DNA of 6,287 bases from Syntrophaceae bacterium (GCA_012962595.1 DTXE01000239.1:1-6287); one strand, 5' to 3'. Counted from the stretch's first letter, positions 1-5,780 are shown. Numbers and translations are program-made. Notes: generated from the sequence alone by a model not told the origin.

Positions 1-1331
1 TTCTCATAACGGTGGCCACAACTATTATATACTGGAAGATGCCCAAGACCTATCGTTCAGATACCTTAATTCTGGTTCTACCTCAGAAGGTTCCTAAAGA
101 CTATGTAAGACCTACAGTAACTACCCCGGTGGCAGCCCGTCTCAGAACTATAACCGAAGAGATACTTAGCCGCACACGCCTAGAGACCATCATAACTCAG
201 CTTAACCTTTACCCAGAGGTTAGAAAAAGGGATTTCATAGACCAGGCCGTAGAGGAGATGAGAAAGGATATTGAAATAAAGGTAAAAGGAAATAGCTCCT
301 TTAGGATATATTACCAAAACCAAGACCCTGAAACCGCTAGAGCAGTGACCAGCAGGCTGGCCTCTTTATTTATTGAGGAGAATTTAAAAACCAGGGAACA
401 ACAGGCCCGGGTAACCACGGATTTTCTGAGCAAAGAATTAGCATCTGCTAGGAAAAAATTAGAGGAACAGGAAAAGGCCATTACCGAGTTTAAGTTCCAA
501 CATATAGGCAATCTACCACAGCAGAATAAGGCCAATTTAGCCATGCTTGGACAGCTCGCTGAACAAAGACAAATGATAAGCCAAAGTATAGCCAGGGCAG
601 AGGATAAGAGGCTTTTAATCCAGCAGCAACTAGCCGGAACAGGCCAATTTCTGGATGATGGAAACGCAACCTCCCTCCAAGCCCAGTTGCAGGCTGCTAA
701 AAATAGACTTTTTGCATTAAAAAGCACATATACCGATAATCATATAGAGGTCCGAAAGGTTCAGGCACAAATCAGGCAACTGGAAGACCGATTAAAGTCT
801 GTGGGAGAAGAGGTTCAGGATGAAGTCCCTGAAGGGTCCCAAACTATAGGCCCCATGGCCCTGGATCTAAAGAATCAATTAATGGTTATCAATAAAGAGA
901 TTGAGCGACTCAAGAAAGAGGAGGCCAGAATAAACCAGCAGATTGCCCTCTATCAAAAAAGACTAGAAGAAGCCCCTCGTGTGGAGCTTCAATTGCAGAA
1001 ACTAACCCGCGACTACAATAACACCAGAGGGTTTTATGAGGATTTACTTCGTAAAAAGATGCAGGCTGAACAGGCAGAGAATCTGGAAAGAAGACAGCAG
1101 GGAGAACAGTTCAAGATTTTAGATCCGGCCTCACTACCCAGAATACCATATAAACCCAATCCCAAGAAGGTCTTCCCCATAGGTATCCTTCTAGGATTAG
1201 GTGCTGGATGTGGGTTAGCATTTCTGGCTGAGATGTTGGATAAGTCATTCAGAAATGTAAAGGAGGTTGAGGAATATCTGGGGGTACCAGTCTTGGCTGC
1301 CATCCCGCTTATTAAGAAGCAAAAAGCGTAA
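1..1331 (+). CDS. Wzz/GumC-type polysaccharide chain-length determinant (5' end outside window)
   Basis: Inner-membrane polysaccharide co-polymerase that sets chain length during exopolysaccharide or O-antigen export, usually with a cognate tyrosine kinase. The frame is open to the left edge; residues before the GTG at 12 (LIT-VATTIIYW) look like the end of the first membrane helix, so the true start is upstream and the GTG is probably not it. Numbering from that GTG, residues ~8-75 fit the Wzz domain. Residues ~130-260 and 285-365 are long, Lys/Glu/Gln-rich coiled-coil segments typical of the periplasmic arm. A proline-rich stretch (PRIPYKPNPKK) precedes a second membrane helix at ~387-407, followed by a cytoplasmic tail ending at the TAA at 1329. 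No kinase domain is fused; the kinase is the separate gene at 1817. The layout resembles chain-length proteins of exosortase (XrtA)-linked clusters, but no exosortase is visible here, so that sub-family is an inference. Confidence 0.9.
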   Translation, partial: LITVATTIIYWKMPKTYRSDTLILVLPQKVPKDYVRPTVTTPVAARLRTITEEILSRTRLETIITQLNLYPEVRKRDFIDQAVEEMRKDIEIKVKGNSSFRIYYQNQDPETARAVTSRLASLFIEENLKTREQQARVTTDFLSKELASARKKLEEQEKAITEFKFQHIGNLPQQNKANLAMLGQLAEQRQMISQSIARAEDKRLLIQQQLAGTGQFLDDGNATSLQAQLQAAKNRLFALKSTYTDNHIEVRKVQAQIRQLEDRLKSVGEEVQDEVPEGSQTIGPMALDLKNQLMVINKEIERLKKEEARINQQIALYQKRLEEAPRVELQLQKLTRDYNNTRGFYEDLLRKKMQAEQAENLERRQQGEQFKILDPASLPRIPYKPNPKKVFPIGILLGLGAGCGLAFLAEMLDKSFRNVKEVEEYLGVPVLAAIPLIKKQKA

Positions 1332-1334
1332 ATT

Positions 1335-1362
1335 GTAAATGGTTAATAGTAAATGGTAAATT
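1335..1362 (+). repeat. Heptamer tandem array, GTAAATG-type orientation
   Basis: Four consecutive 7-bp units related to GTAAATG (starting 1335, 1342, 1349 and 1356) fill the space between the chain-length gene and the four-helix-bundle pseudogene. The reverse complement (ATTTACC-like) matches the unit type found at 1731-1803 and 6124-6144, so this copy is inverted relative to those. The ATG of the pseudogene starts only 4 bp after the last full unit. Confidence 0.6.
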
Positions 1363-1365
1363 GCA

Positions 1366-1728
1366 ATGAGGCCACATGAGAACCTAGAAGTTTGGAAGTT
1401 GGGGATAGAGTTGGTTACCGATATCTATAAAATTACTCGAGACTTTCCGGATGAAGAGAAATTCGGTCTAGTCACTCAATTGAGAAGGGGAGCCATTTCC
1501 TTTCCAAGCAATATTGCAGAAGGGGCTGCTCGACGGACGAAGAAAGAGTTTATGAATTTTCTCTTTATAGCCTAAGGGTCATTAAGTGAGATCGAGACCC
1601 AGTTGATTGTTTCGCAAAGCCTTGGCTACATATCTGAAACGAACCTACTCGCCTATCAAAAGAAAATAGATATACTCTCAAAAAAGCTGAAAGGCCTGAT
1701 CAGATCCTTAAGGAAACGCAAACAGTGA
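1366..1728 (+). pseudogene. Four-helix-bundle (S23/23S rRNA IVS-type) protein, interrupted by an in-frame TAA
   Basis: The N-terminal part (MRPHENLEVWKLGIELV, then the RRGAISFPSNIAEGAARRTKKEF block at roughly residues 40-63) matches the four-helix-bundle family first described in 23S rRNA intervening sequences. Its role is unknown. Translation stops at the TAA at 1573-1575, but the same frame continues without shift to the TGA at 1726-1728 and reads GSLSEIETQLIVSQ, LGYI, and LKGLIRSLRKRKQ, which is the family's normal C-terminal half. Full length would be about 120 residues, the usual size. Family members often have leucine at the stop position (IALGS), so one base change (TTA to TAA) would explain it. 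No Shine-Dalgarno sequence precedes the ATG. The gene sits between chain-length protein and kinase and looks like an insertion into that operon. Readthrough or a functional 69-residue product cannot be excluded, but inactivation is simplest. Confidence 0.8.
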
Positions 1729-1730
1729 TT

Positions 1731-1803
1731 CTTCGCTATTCACGACTCGTCATTAACCATTGACCAAAAAGATCCATTCGCTATTCACGATTCACCATTC
1801 ACC
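1731..1803 (+). repeat. Two heptamer arrays, ATTCACC-type
   Basis: Five 7-bp units at 1731-1765 (including ATTCACG, ATTAACC and ATTGACC) and four at 1776-1803 (ending in two exact ATTCACC copies), separated by an A-rich 10-bp gap. They fill nearly all the space between the pseudogene stop and the kinase ribosome-binding site (GAGGAG, 1806-1811). Together with 1335-1362 they bracket the pseudogene with arrays in opposite orientation. Confidence 0.7.
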
Positions 1804-1816
1804 ATGAGGAGAAAAC

Positions 1817-2662
1817 ATGGGAAAGATTCATGATGCATTGGAAAAGGCAAAAAGGGAAAGCCTCTTAATTAACAAGGGGCTGAGGGAATCGATACCTCAT
1901 GATGAACCAGGGGATGAAGGCCCTATCCCCCAAACACCAGTGGTGACGCTGCCAGAGGTGTCACAGCCCAAGACCAAAAAGCGGATTTTCAAAAGGAAGA
2001 AAAAGGGGTATCTGAAAGACACGGACTCCCTGGTCACTGAGCAGTTCAAGATCCTTAAAACCAGGATTCTTCATACACACAATGGAAACCCACCCCGTAC
2101 CTTACTCATTGCCAGCGCCCTCCCCCTTGAGGGTAAAAGTATGGTGGCCGCCAACCTGGCCATCAGCCTCGCCCAGGGAATCCGTGAGCATGTGTTATTA
2201 GTAGATTGTGATTTCAGAAAACCAGATCTTCATAAACTATTTGGTCTGGCTCCAGAAAAGGGCTTGGCCGATTATCTCTCCGGCAATGCGGACCTTCCTG
2301 AGGTATTATTAAAGACAGATACCCCCAAGCTTACCCTTCTACCTGTGGGGAAGAAACCTTCTAATCCTGTAGATCTACTTGCCTCAGAGGAGATGAAACA
2401 CCTTATTCAAGAATTAAAGACCAGGTATAACGACCGTTACATCATATTCGATTCCACCCCCATTCAACTTACCTCAGAACCTACAGTGTTGCTATCGCAG
2501 GTGGAGGGGGTAATATTGGTGGTTAAGGCAGGAAAGACAGATAGAGAAATGGTCTTGAGAATTATCCAGGATATAGAGAAGGAAAAACTCCTAGGTATTG
2601 TATTAAACGGCCTAGAGAAGTCTCTATCCACCAGCTACTATTATTACTATCGGTATTATTGA
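1817..2662 (+). CDS. CpsD/CapB-type bacterial tyrosine autokinase (BY-kinase)
   Basis: Cytoplasmic P-loop tyrosine kinase that pairs with a Wzz-type membrane protein; cycles of autophosphorylation control polysaccharide polymerisation. The start MGKIHDALEKAKRES is typical of stand-alone kinases in such clusters. A basic stretch (KKRIFKRKKKG, ~53-63) precedes the kinase fold. Walker A is ALPLEGKS with Lys107-Ser108, Walker A' is LLVDCDFRKP with Asp130 and Asp132, and Walker B is IIFDSTP with Asp212. The C terminus is a cluster of seven tyrosines (274-278, 280, 281), the expected autophosphorylation sites. Length (281 aa) is close to that of separate CpsD-type kinases. GAGGAG at 1806-1811, 5 nt before the ATG, supports the start. 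Oddity: Met109 follows GKS where Thr or Ser is usual. The gene probably belonged to one operon with the chain-length gene before the ~485-bp spacer with the pseudogene arose. Confidence 0.92.
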   Translation: MGKIHDALEKAKRESLLINKGLRESIPHDEPGDEGPIPQTPVVTLPEVSQPKTKKRIFKRKKKGYLKDTDSLVTEQFKILKTRILHTHNGNPPRTLLIASALPLEGKSMVAANLAISLAQGIREHVLLVDCDFRKPDLHKLFGLAPEKGLADYLSGNADLPEVLLKTDTPKLTLLPVGKKPSNPVDLLASEEMKHLIQELKTRYNDRYIIFDSTPIQLTSEPTVLLSQVEGVILVVKAGKTDREMVLRIIQDIEKEKLLGIVLNGLEKSLSTSYYYYYRYY

Positions 2663-2673
2663 ACCAATCTGAC

Positions 2674-2725
2674 GTGAATAGTGAACAGTTCACCCCGGCC
2701 CCAATGCAGCCATTCACCACTTCAG
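2674..2725. repeat. Mixed-orientation heptamer repeats after the kinase gene
   Basis: Units GTGAATA (2674) and GTGAACA (2681) are followed by the opposite orientation: GTTCACC (2688) and ATTCACC (2712). GTGAAC/GTTCAC forms an inverted repeat with a 1-nt centre, and GTGAAT (2674-2679) pairs exactly with ATTCAC (2712-2717). Same sequence family as the arrays around the pseudogene. There is no U-tract, so I do not call it a terminator. Confidence 0.5.
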
Positions 2726-2733
2726 GAGCTTGA

Positions 2734-2771
2734 GGTTTGAGGCTTAAGGCAACTGCCTGTAGCCTCCAACC
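2734..2771. other. Imperfect hairpin between the kinase and CysD-like genes
   Basis: Three stacked complementary blocks occur in mirror order: GGTT/AACC, GAGGCT/AGCCTC and AGGC/GCCT, separated by a 1-nt and a 2-nt symmetric mismatch, with a 4-nt loop (AACT). That gives 14 base pairs. An outer pair TTGAGG (2730-2735) / CCTCAA (2777-2782) could compete or extend it. The following bases (TTTATCC) are only weakly T-rich, so a classical intrinsic terminator is uncertain. It could end the exopolysaccharide transcript or act as an RNA-stability element. Confidence 0.45.
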
Positions 2772-2841
2772 TTTATCCTCAAACGGACACAGTTACCATT
2801 CACAAACTATGATCTATGAGCTAAATTCCACAACAAACCCA

Positions 2842-2853
2842 AGTAGCGCTACT
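2842..2853. promoter_or_regulatory. 12-bp perfect palindrome directly before the Shine-Dalgarno site
   Basis: AGTAGCGCTACT is self-complementary over all 12 bases with no loop, and abuts GGAGAAG (from 2854), the ribosome-binding site of the gene at 2864. Without a loop it is more likely a dimer-binding DNA site, or chance, than an RNA hairpin. No regulator can be named. Confidence 0.3.
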
Positions 2854-2863
2854 GGAGAAGATT

Positions 2864-3688
2864 ATGACACATGAAGAAAGAGAAAGGCTTACAGTTCTCA
2901 GTCTAGAAGAAAAGATTAGTCATTCCAAAAATGTCATAAAAAAAGCCATTGAGAGATTTGGTAGAGATAGGCTTGTGGTGGCATGGACTGGTGGTAAAGA
3001 CAGCACCACCATGCTCTGGCTTTACAGAGAAGTCTCAAATGAACTTTCTATTGAATTACCACGCTGCATATTTATTGATGAGGGTGACATCTTTGATGAA
3101 ATTATAGAGCATGTGGAGCGAGTGAAGAATGAATGGAAAGTAGATGTTATGATGCTGAGGAATGAGGATGTTTTGAGACAGGTAAAAAGACTTGGAGATA
3201 TTGTCAAGGTAAAGGAGTTAAATGATAGAAACAGACAGGAACTGAAATTCATCCACTTTGATGAGCAAGAATTTCCCTTTGAGCCTGAATCTTATGTGGG
3301 AAATCATTTGATGAAGACGGTTCCACTCAAAATGTTTATAGAAGAAGATGAAATCAAAGCAGTATCAACGGCCATTAGATGGGATGAACAGGAGGCAAGA
3401 AAGGAAGAAGATTACTTCAGCCCAAGACACAATCCAGAGCATATAAGGGTTCAGCCTATGTTACATTTTAGAGAAAGGGATATTTGGGATACCATTCATA
3501 GGTATAACATCCCTTACTGTAAGCTCTATGAATTAGGATACCGTTCCCTTGGGGCAAGGTCCACTACATATAAATCCTCTGATATTCCAGCATGGAAGCA
3601 GGATCTTGAGAACACGAGGGAACGTGATGGCAGAGGTCAGGATAAGGAACAGATTATGAGCAAACTTAGGGACTTGGGGTATATGTAA
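2864..3688 (+). CDS. CysD-like ATP-pyrophosphatase (PAPS reductase superfamily protein)
   Basis: N-type ATP pyrophosphatase of the PAPS reductase/CysD superfamily, cytoplasmic. The PP-loop is WTGGKDSTTM (Gly43-Lys45-Asp46-Ser47), followed by IFIDEGDIFDE (~69-79), RWDEQEARKEE (from Arg172) and YFSPR (184-188). The segment HFRERDIWDTIHRYNIPYC (201-219) matches the family's (D/E)IW..I..Y.IP signature, then GYRSLGARSTT (225-235). The tail ENTRERDGRGQDKE...LGYM resembles the CysD C terminus (SER-GR-x-D...GYF). Only Cys68 and Cys219 occur, so the paired cysteine motifs that bind [4Fe-4S] in APS reductases and the ECGLH catalytic motif of PAPS reductases are absent. Adenylyl transfer (APS formation) is therefore likelier than reduction. 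No CysN partner is visible. GGAG at 2854-2857, 6 nt upstream, supports the ATG. A role in sulfating the nearby polysaccharide is only a positional inference. Confidence 0.82.
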   Translation: MTHEERERLTVLSLEEKISHSKNVIKKAIERFGRDRLVVAWTGGKDSTTMLWLYREVSNELSIELPRCIFIDEGDIFDEIIEHVERVKNEWKVDVMMLRNEDVLRQVKRLGDIVKVKELNDRNRQELKFIHFDEQEFPFEPESYVGNHLMKTVPLKMFIEEDEIKAVSTAIRWDEQEARKEEDYFSPRHNPEHIRVQPMLHFRERDIWDTIHRYNIPYCKLYELGYRSLGARSTTYKSSDIPAWKQDLENTRERDGRGQDKEQIMSKLRDLGYM

Positions 3689-3743
3689 CTTAACAAACGC
3701 TAATAACACTCAAAACGAGCTACTAACTCAATAAACCCAATAA

Positions 3744-3815
3744 CCAGATTGTGGTGGCCGGGGACAGGACAAAGAGAAAATAATGGCCCAACTTAGGGAA
3801 TTAGGCTTTATGTAA
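3744..3815 (+). pseudogene. Orphan C-terminal fragment of a second CysD-like gene
   Basis: After an in-frame TAA at 3741 the frame reads GGRGQDKEKIMAQLRELGFM and then stops at 3813-3815. The intact gene ends GRGQDKEQIMSKLRDLGYM, so about 20 terminal residues match with conservative changes (Q/K, S/A, K/Q, D/E, Y/F). Nucleotide differences are largely at third codon positions, which suggests a long-diverged paralogue under protein-level selection rather than a fresh duplication. The rest of that gene is missing; the sequence upstream of 3744 shows no further match. Deletion or recombination between tandem paralogues is the likely origin. Confidence 0.75.
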
Positions 3816-3835
3816 ATCCAATATGTTTAACCCAT

Positions 3836-4270
3836 TTAAGAAAAATCATTCTTCAGTGGCGCACCGGGTTCGAGTCTTGTGATTCCAGGAATACGGCCCA
3901 AATGATGGTCGAAGGAATAGATGACGTTAGGTCCCAGGCTAAGGGCAGAGGCTGCCAAAAGGGCGTCAGCAAAATCTATATCTTTTTCATGATAAAGGCT
4001 TAAGGCTTGAATCAACATATCCAGATTCATGACCTCAAGACCCTCAGAATGCAAAAACTGGGTTATTGTTGTAGAAATCTGGTCTTTGGGATAACCATAG
4101 AAGGATTCCAGAACCCACACCACTTCTGCCACAGTAATGGGAATGAGGATGAGGCGAATTTGCCCATCCTGGGCAGCGGAAAAGGTTTTTAATAAAGCCT
4201 CAGCCATATCCGGGGGATCTCTGGTAAGGTATCGGAGGATGAGGTTAGCATCGATAAAGGCCCGTTTCAT
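3836..4270 (-). CDS. vapC: PIN-domain ribonuclease toxin (VapC family)
   Basis: Type II toxin, an Mg2+-dependent endoribonuclease held inactive by its antitoxin; VapC family members usually cut tRNA or rRNA. The PIN acidic residues are in place: Asp7 (FIDANLILRYL), Glu49 (PITVAEVVWVLE), Asp99/Asp102 (DIDFADALLAA) and Asp121 (YSFDHHL). At 144 aa it is a normal length for the family. The ATG overlaps the antitoxin stop as ATGA (4267-4270), so translation is probably coupled; AAGGAAG inside the antitoxin gene, about 7 nt upstream, may serve as ribosome-binding site. Expected to be repressed with its partner from the promoter at 4559-4587. The gene converges with the CysD-like gene and its orphan tail. 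All catalytic positions are present, so it is probably active; the target RNA cannot be read from sequence. Confidence 0.9.
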   Translation of the reverse strand: MKRAFIDANLILRYLTRDPPDMAEALLKTFSAAQDGQIRLILIPITVAEVVWVLESFYGYPKDQISTTITQFLHSEGLEVMNLDMLIQALSLYHEKDIDFADALLAASALSLGPNVIYSFDHHLGRIPGITRLEPGAPLKNDFS

Positions 4271-4527
4271 GTCTTCTTCCTTCTATGGAATCGTTGTCCG
4301 ACCTTGTGATGGATTTCTTTTCTCACAACCTCAAGGCCTGGGTAAGGACGGGTTGCTGGCAAGGCTCCATAAAAATCCAAGAGAGCCTTCTTTTTAAGAG
4401 GCTTGAGAACTGCATGATTTCCTTCAACCATAAAGGTCACCGAGTCCCCCTCCCGAATATCCAGGGCCTTTCGGACCGCTTTGGGAATAGTAATCTGTCC
4501 TTTAAAGGTCACCTTAGCCTGTTGCAT
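4267..4527 (-). CDS. vapB: AbrB/SpoVT-type antitoxin (VapB partner)
   Basis: DNA-binding antitoxin that neutralises the PIN toxin and represses the operon. Residues ~3-47 form a complete swapped-hairpin AbrB domain: AKVTFKGQITIPKAVRKALDI, then GDSVTFMVEGNHAVLKPL. Residues ~48-86 (basic, with aromatic and proline residues) are the probable toxin-wrapping tail. At 86 aa the length is typical. GGAGGT at 4533-4538 (minus strand), 5 nt before the ATG, fixes the start. Its stop overlaps the toxin start by 4 nt. The antitoxin-first order and AbrB+PIN pairing define a VapBC module on one strand. Confidence 0.9.
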   Translation of the reverse strand: MQQAKVTFKGQITIPKAVRKALDIREGDSVTFMVEGNHAVLKPLKKKALLDFYGALPATRPYPGLEVVRKEIHHKVGQRFHRRKKT

Positions 4528-4558
4528 ACATTACCTCCATTTTGTTCATTACATTTTA

Positions 4559-4587
4559 ATAATAGCATTACTTTCATTTTATGTCAA
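4559..4587 (-). promoter_or_regulatory. Sigma-70 type promoter of the vapBC module
   Basis: On the minus strand TTGACA (4587-4582) is followed after exactly 17 nt by TATTAT (4564-4559): a perfect -35 and a one-mismatch -10. Transcription would start near 4552, giving a leader of about 25 nt before the antitoxin ATG. Three direct copies of CATTAC (plus-strand 4529, 4547 and 4566, spaced 18 and 19 bp) lie from the -10 to the leader and could be antitoxin contacts. Confidence 0.7.
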
Positions 4588-4719
4588 TGGGAATCGCCAA
4601 ACTCAAATCCCTATATGCTATGATGAGGTTACCATGCAGCAATAGTCGTATGGGGTATAATGACTAATTACGGTACTCAATAGGCAAACTGTCCAATAAG
4701 GTAACAACTCAAATATTCC

Positions 4720-4779
4720 ATGAAAATTGAACGATTCGAAGACTTAGAATGGCTTGCCCCATTGGATAGGCGATCATAA
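4720..4779 (+). pseudogene. Start fragment resembling a second four-helix-bundle protein gene
   Basis: The 19-codon frame begins MKIERFEDLEWLAP and then stops at 4777. MKIERFEDLE is a frequent opening of four-helix-bundle (S23-type) proteins, a different subgroup from the one at 1366. Nothing matching the rest of the family follows in any frame I translated, and no good ribosome-binding site precedes the ATG. It is most simply the remnant of a deleted gene; ten matching residues are weak evidence, so coincidence is possible. Confidence 0.4.
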
Positions 4780-4786
4780 ACTGTAA

Positions 4787-5032
4787 TTCAGAGAATCTAA
4801 ATTAAAAATAAATCACATACCATATTTCTGGCATCCAGATGATGGAGGAATTATACAGAAAAGACAAAGGAAGCAAGAGAAGAAAAAAATTATCGAAGAG
4901 GAATTAGGGAAAAGATATTTTGCGTTAGGTTATTATTTTTTGATCTGGGCCAACAAAAAGAAGCCCAATACAATTTCCTTAAAAGTCTTAAATATTCAAT
5001 TCAGAGTATTAGGCCATTATTATATTTATTAA
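4787..5032 (+). other. 81-codon open frame without a usual start; possible decayed gene
   Basis: This frame is open from just after the TAA at 4784 to the TAA at 5030. It has no ATG, GTG or TTG that would leave a substantial product. Readable stretches include PYFWHPDDGG, a basic QKRQRKQEKKK run, and ELGKRYFALGYYFLIWANKKKP. In this AT-rich DNA, 81 stop-free codons are somewhat long for chance. I do not recognise the family. A run of seven A at 4883-4889 could mark a frameshift from the frame that begins with ATG at 4839. Confidence 0.2.
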
Positions 5033-5173
5033 GCTGCTCCCTGCCTCAATCAGTGATAAACAGTATAAGATTAACCAAAAGAAGATTGAATCGAATAACC
5101 AGAAAGTACGGCCCCCGGTGTAATTTTAACAACCTAACCACCTAACTAGCTTGTCACTGAGCGGTAAATAATT

Positions 5174-5539
5174 TTACAAATCTAAGCTTACTCTTAGGCA
5201 TTGATCAATCTTTTCCATGTCTTCCCTCGAAAAGGAACCTATTTTGCCTACGATAGAAGACTTGGGTATAGTTATGATAACCTCTGCCTTAACTATAGAG
5301 TCTCGATTGAGGCCAGATTGCTCAGCAGTTCTGGTTCTAGCATGAATCCTATAGTGGAAAGGATATTCCTTCTTGGGTATGGTAGAGGATATCAAAGCCA
5401 GGATCAAATTAGGGCTATAGATATTGGCTATATCATTTTGAATAACTACCGCTGGCCTAGTTTTGGTTTTGGTGAAGTCGGTTACAAAAGGGAAAGGCAC
5501 TAGTACAACATCTCCTCTTTTAAATTCAGGCTCAGACAT
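5174..5539 (-). CDS. mazF: MazF/PemK-type mRNA interferase toxin
   Basis: Type II toxin of the MazF/PemK/Kid fold, a sequence-specific endoribonuclease. Near the N terminus it has FKRGDVVLVPFPF followed by KTKTRPAVVIQND, the conserved GD and R-P-A-V-V blocks that form the active-site loop. Later come ALISSTIPKKE (sheet plus conserved serine/threonine region) and SGLNRDSIVKAEVIITI, matching the family's L..DSVV...I.TI segment. With the ATG at 5539 it is 121 aa, a normal size. The frame also allows a GTG at 5569, but the ATG places the GD motif at the usual distance from the N terminus and gives an 8-nt overlap (ATGTCTGA) with the antitoxin gene, implying coupled translation. Paired with an RHH antitoxin, as is common for MazF homologues outside the MazE type. 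Cleavage specificity cannot be inferred. Confidence 0.9.
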   Translation of the reverse strand: MSEPEFKRGDVVLVPFPFVTDFTKTKTRPAVVIQNDIANIYSPNLILALISSTIPKKEYPFHYRIHARTRTAEQSGLNRDSIVKAEVIITIPKSSIVGKIGSFSREDMEKIDQCLRVSLDL

Positions 5540-5780
5540 TTTCCTGCTCTGCCAAGGAAGCTGTAGCACCTAAGAATGCCTGTGCATCAAAGATATCTTC
5601 CTGCGCCATTTCCTGGTAACCCTCGGCCATCAGGGCTTCGAACTTCTTCTGCTTTATTTCATGAAGATATTTAACAATGGCTTGACGGAAAAACTGGCTG
5701 CGATTGGTCTTAAGTTCCTTCGTAGTTTGGTCAACTTCGGTTAAGAGATCTTTTGGTATAGTTACTAAAACCTTGCTCAT
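5532..5780 (-). CDS. Ribbon-helix-helix (CopG/MetJ-type) antitoxin of the MazF module
   Basis: Small DNA-binding antitoxin. The beta strand is KVLVTIPKDL (residues 3-12), helix A is LLTEVDQTTKEL, then a TNRSQFFRQAIVKYL helix: a clear RHH fold with the typical N-R-S-x-F turn. Residues ~50-82 are acidic and Ala-rich (EGYQEMAQEDIFDAQAF...), as expected of a disordered toxin-binding tail. Length is 82 aa. AAAGGAGG at 5790-5797 (minus strand), 9 nt upstream, supports the ATG at 5780. The end overlaps the toxin start by 8 nt. RHH antitoxins bind DNA as dimers of dimers, which fits the four-half-site palindrome over its promoter (5804-5861). Confidence 0.88.
   Translation of the reverse strand: MSKVLVTIPKDLLTEVDQTTKELKTNRSQFFRQAIVKYLHEIKQKKFEALMAEGYQEMAQEDIFDAQAFLGATASLAEQENV

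Larger units (their letters stand above)
4588..5173. other. Gene-poor spacer between the two toxin-antitoxin modules
   Basis: No intact gene is recognisable. The spacer contains the short MKIERFEDLE fragment at 4720 and the start-less open frame at 4787-5032, both listed separately. Otherwise it is AT-rich, without tRNA-like structures, CRISPR-type repeats or an obvious terminator. It probably represents decayed genes between two inserted modules. Confidence 0.5.

Noticed and set aside
311..727. 138-codon minus-strand open frame inside the chain-length gene
   Set aside because: It lies antisense to a clearly coding, coiled-coil-rich gene; its Cys/Ser/Leu-rich translation is the usual shadow and matches no family.
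1335..1803. CRISPR array
   Set aside because: The repeats are 7 bp, directly tandem, diverged and without spacers.
2864..3688. DndC-type DNA phosphorothioation enzyme
   Set aside because: The protein is much shorter than DndC, has a CysD-like tail, and no dnd partner genes are present.
4137..4623. Plus-strand open frames across the vapBC genes
   Set aside because: They overlap two well-recognised minus-strand genes with good ribosome-binding sites and show no domain features.
4656..4661. TATAAT as a plus-strand promoter for the fragment at 4720
   Set aside because: No -35-like hexamer at 16-18 bp and no extended -10.
5201..5503. 100-codon plus-strand open frame over the MazF gene
   Set aside because: Antisense shadow of a toxin gene with clear family motifs; no ribosome-binding site and no recognisable domain.
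5540..5569. GTG at 5569 as start of the MazF toxin, adding ten residues
   Set aside because: The extra residues are not family-like. The ATG at 5539 puts the GD motif at the usual place and gives the tight overlap typical of such pairs.
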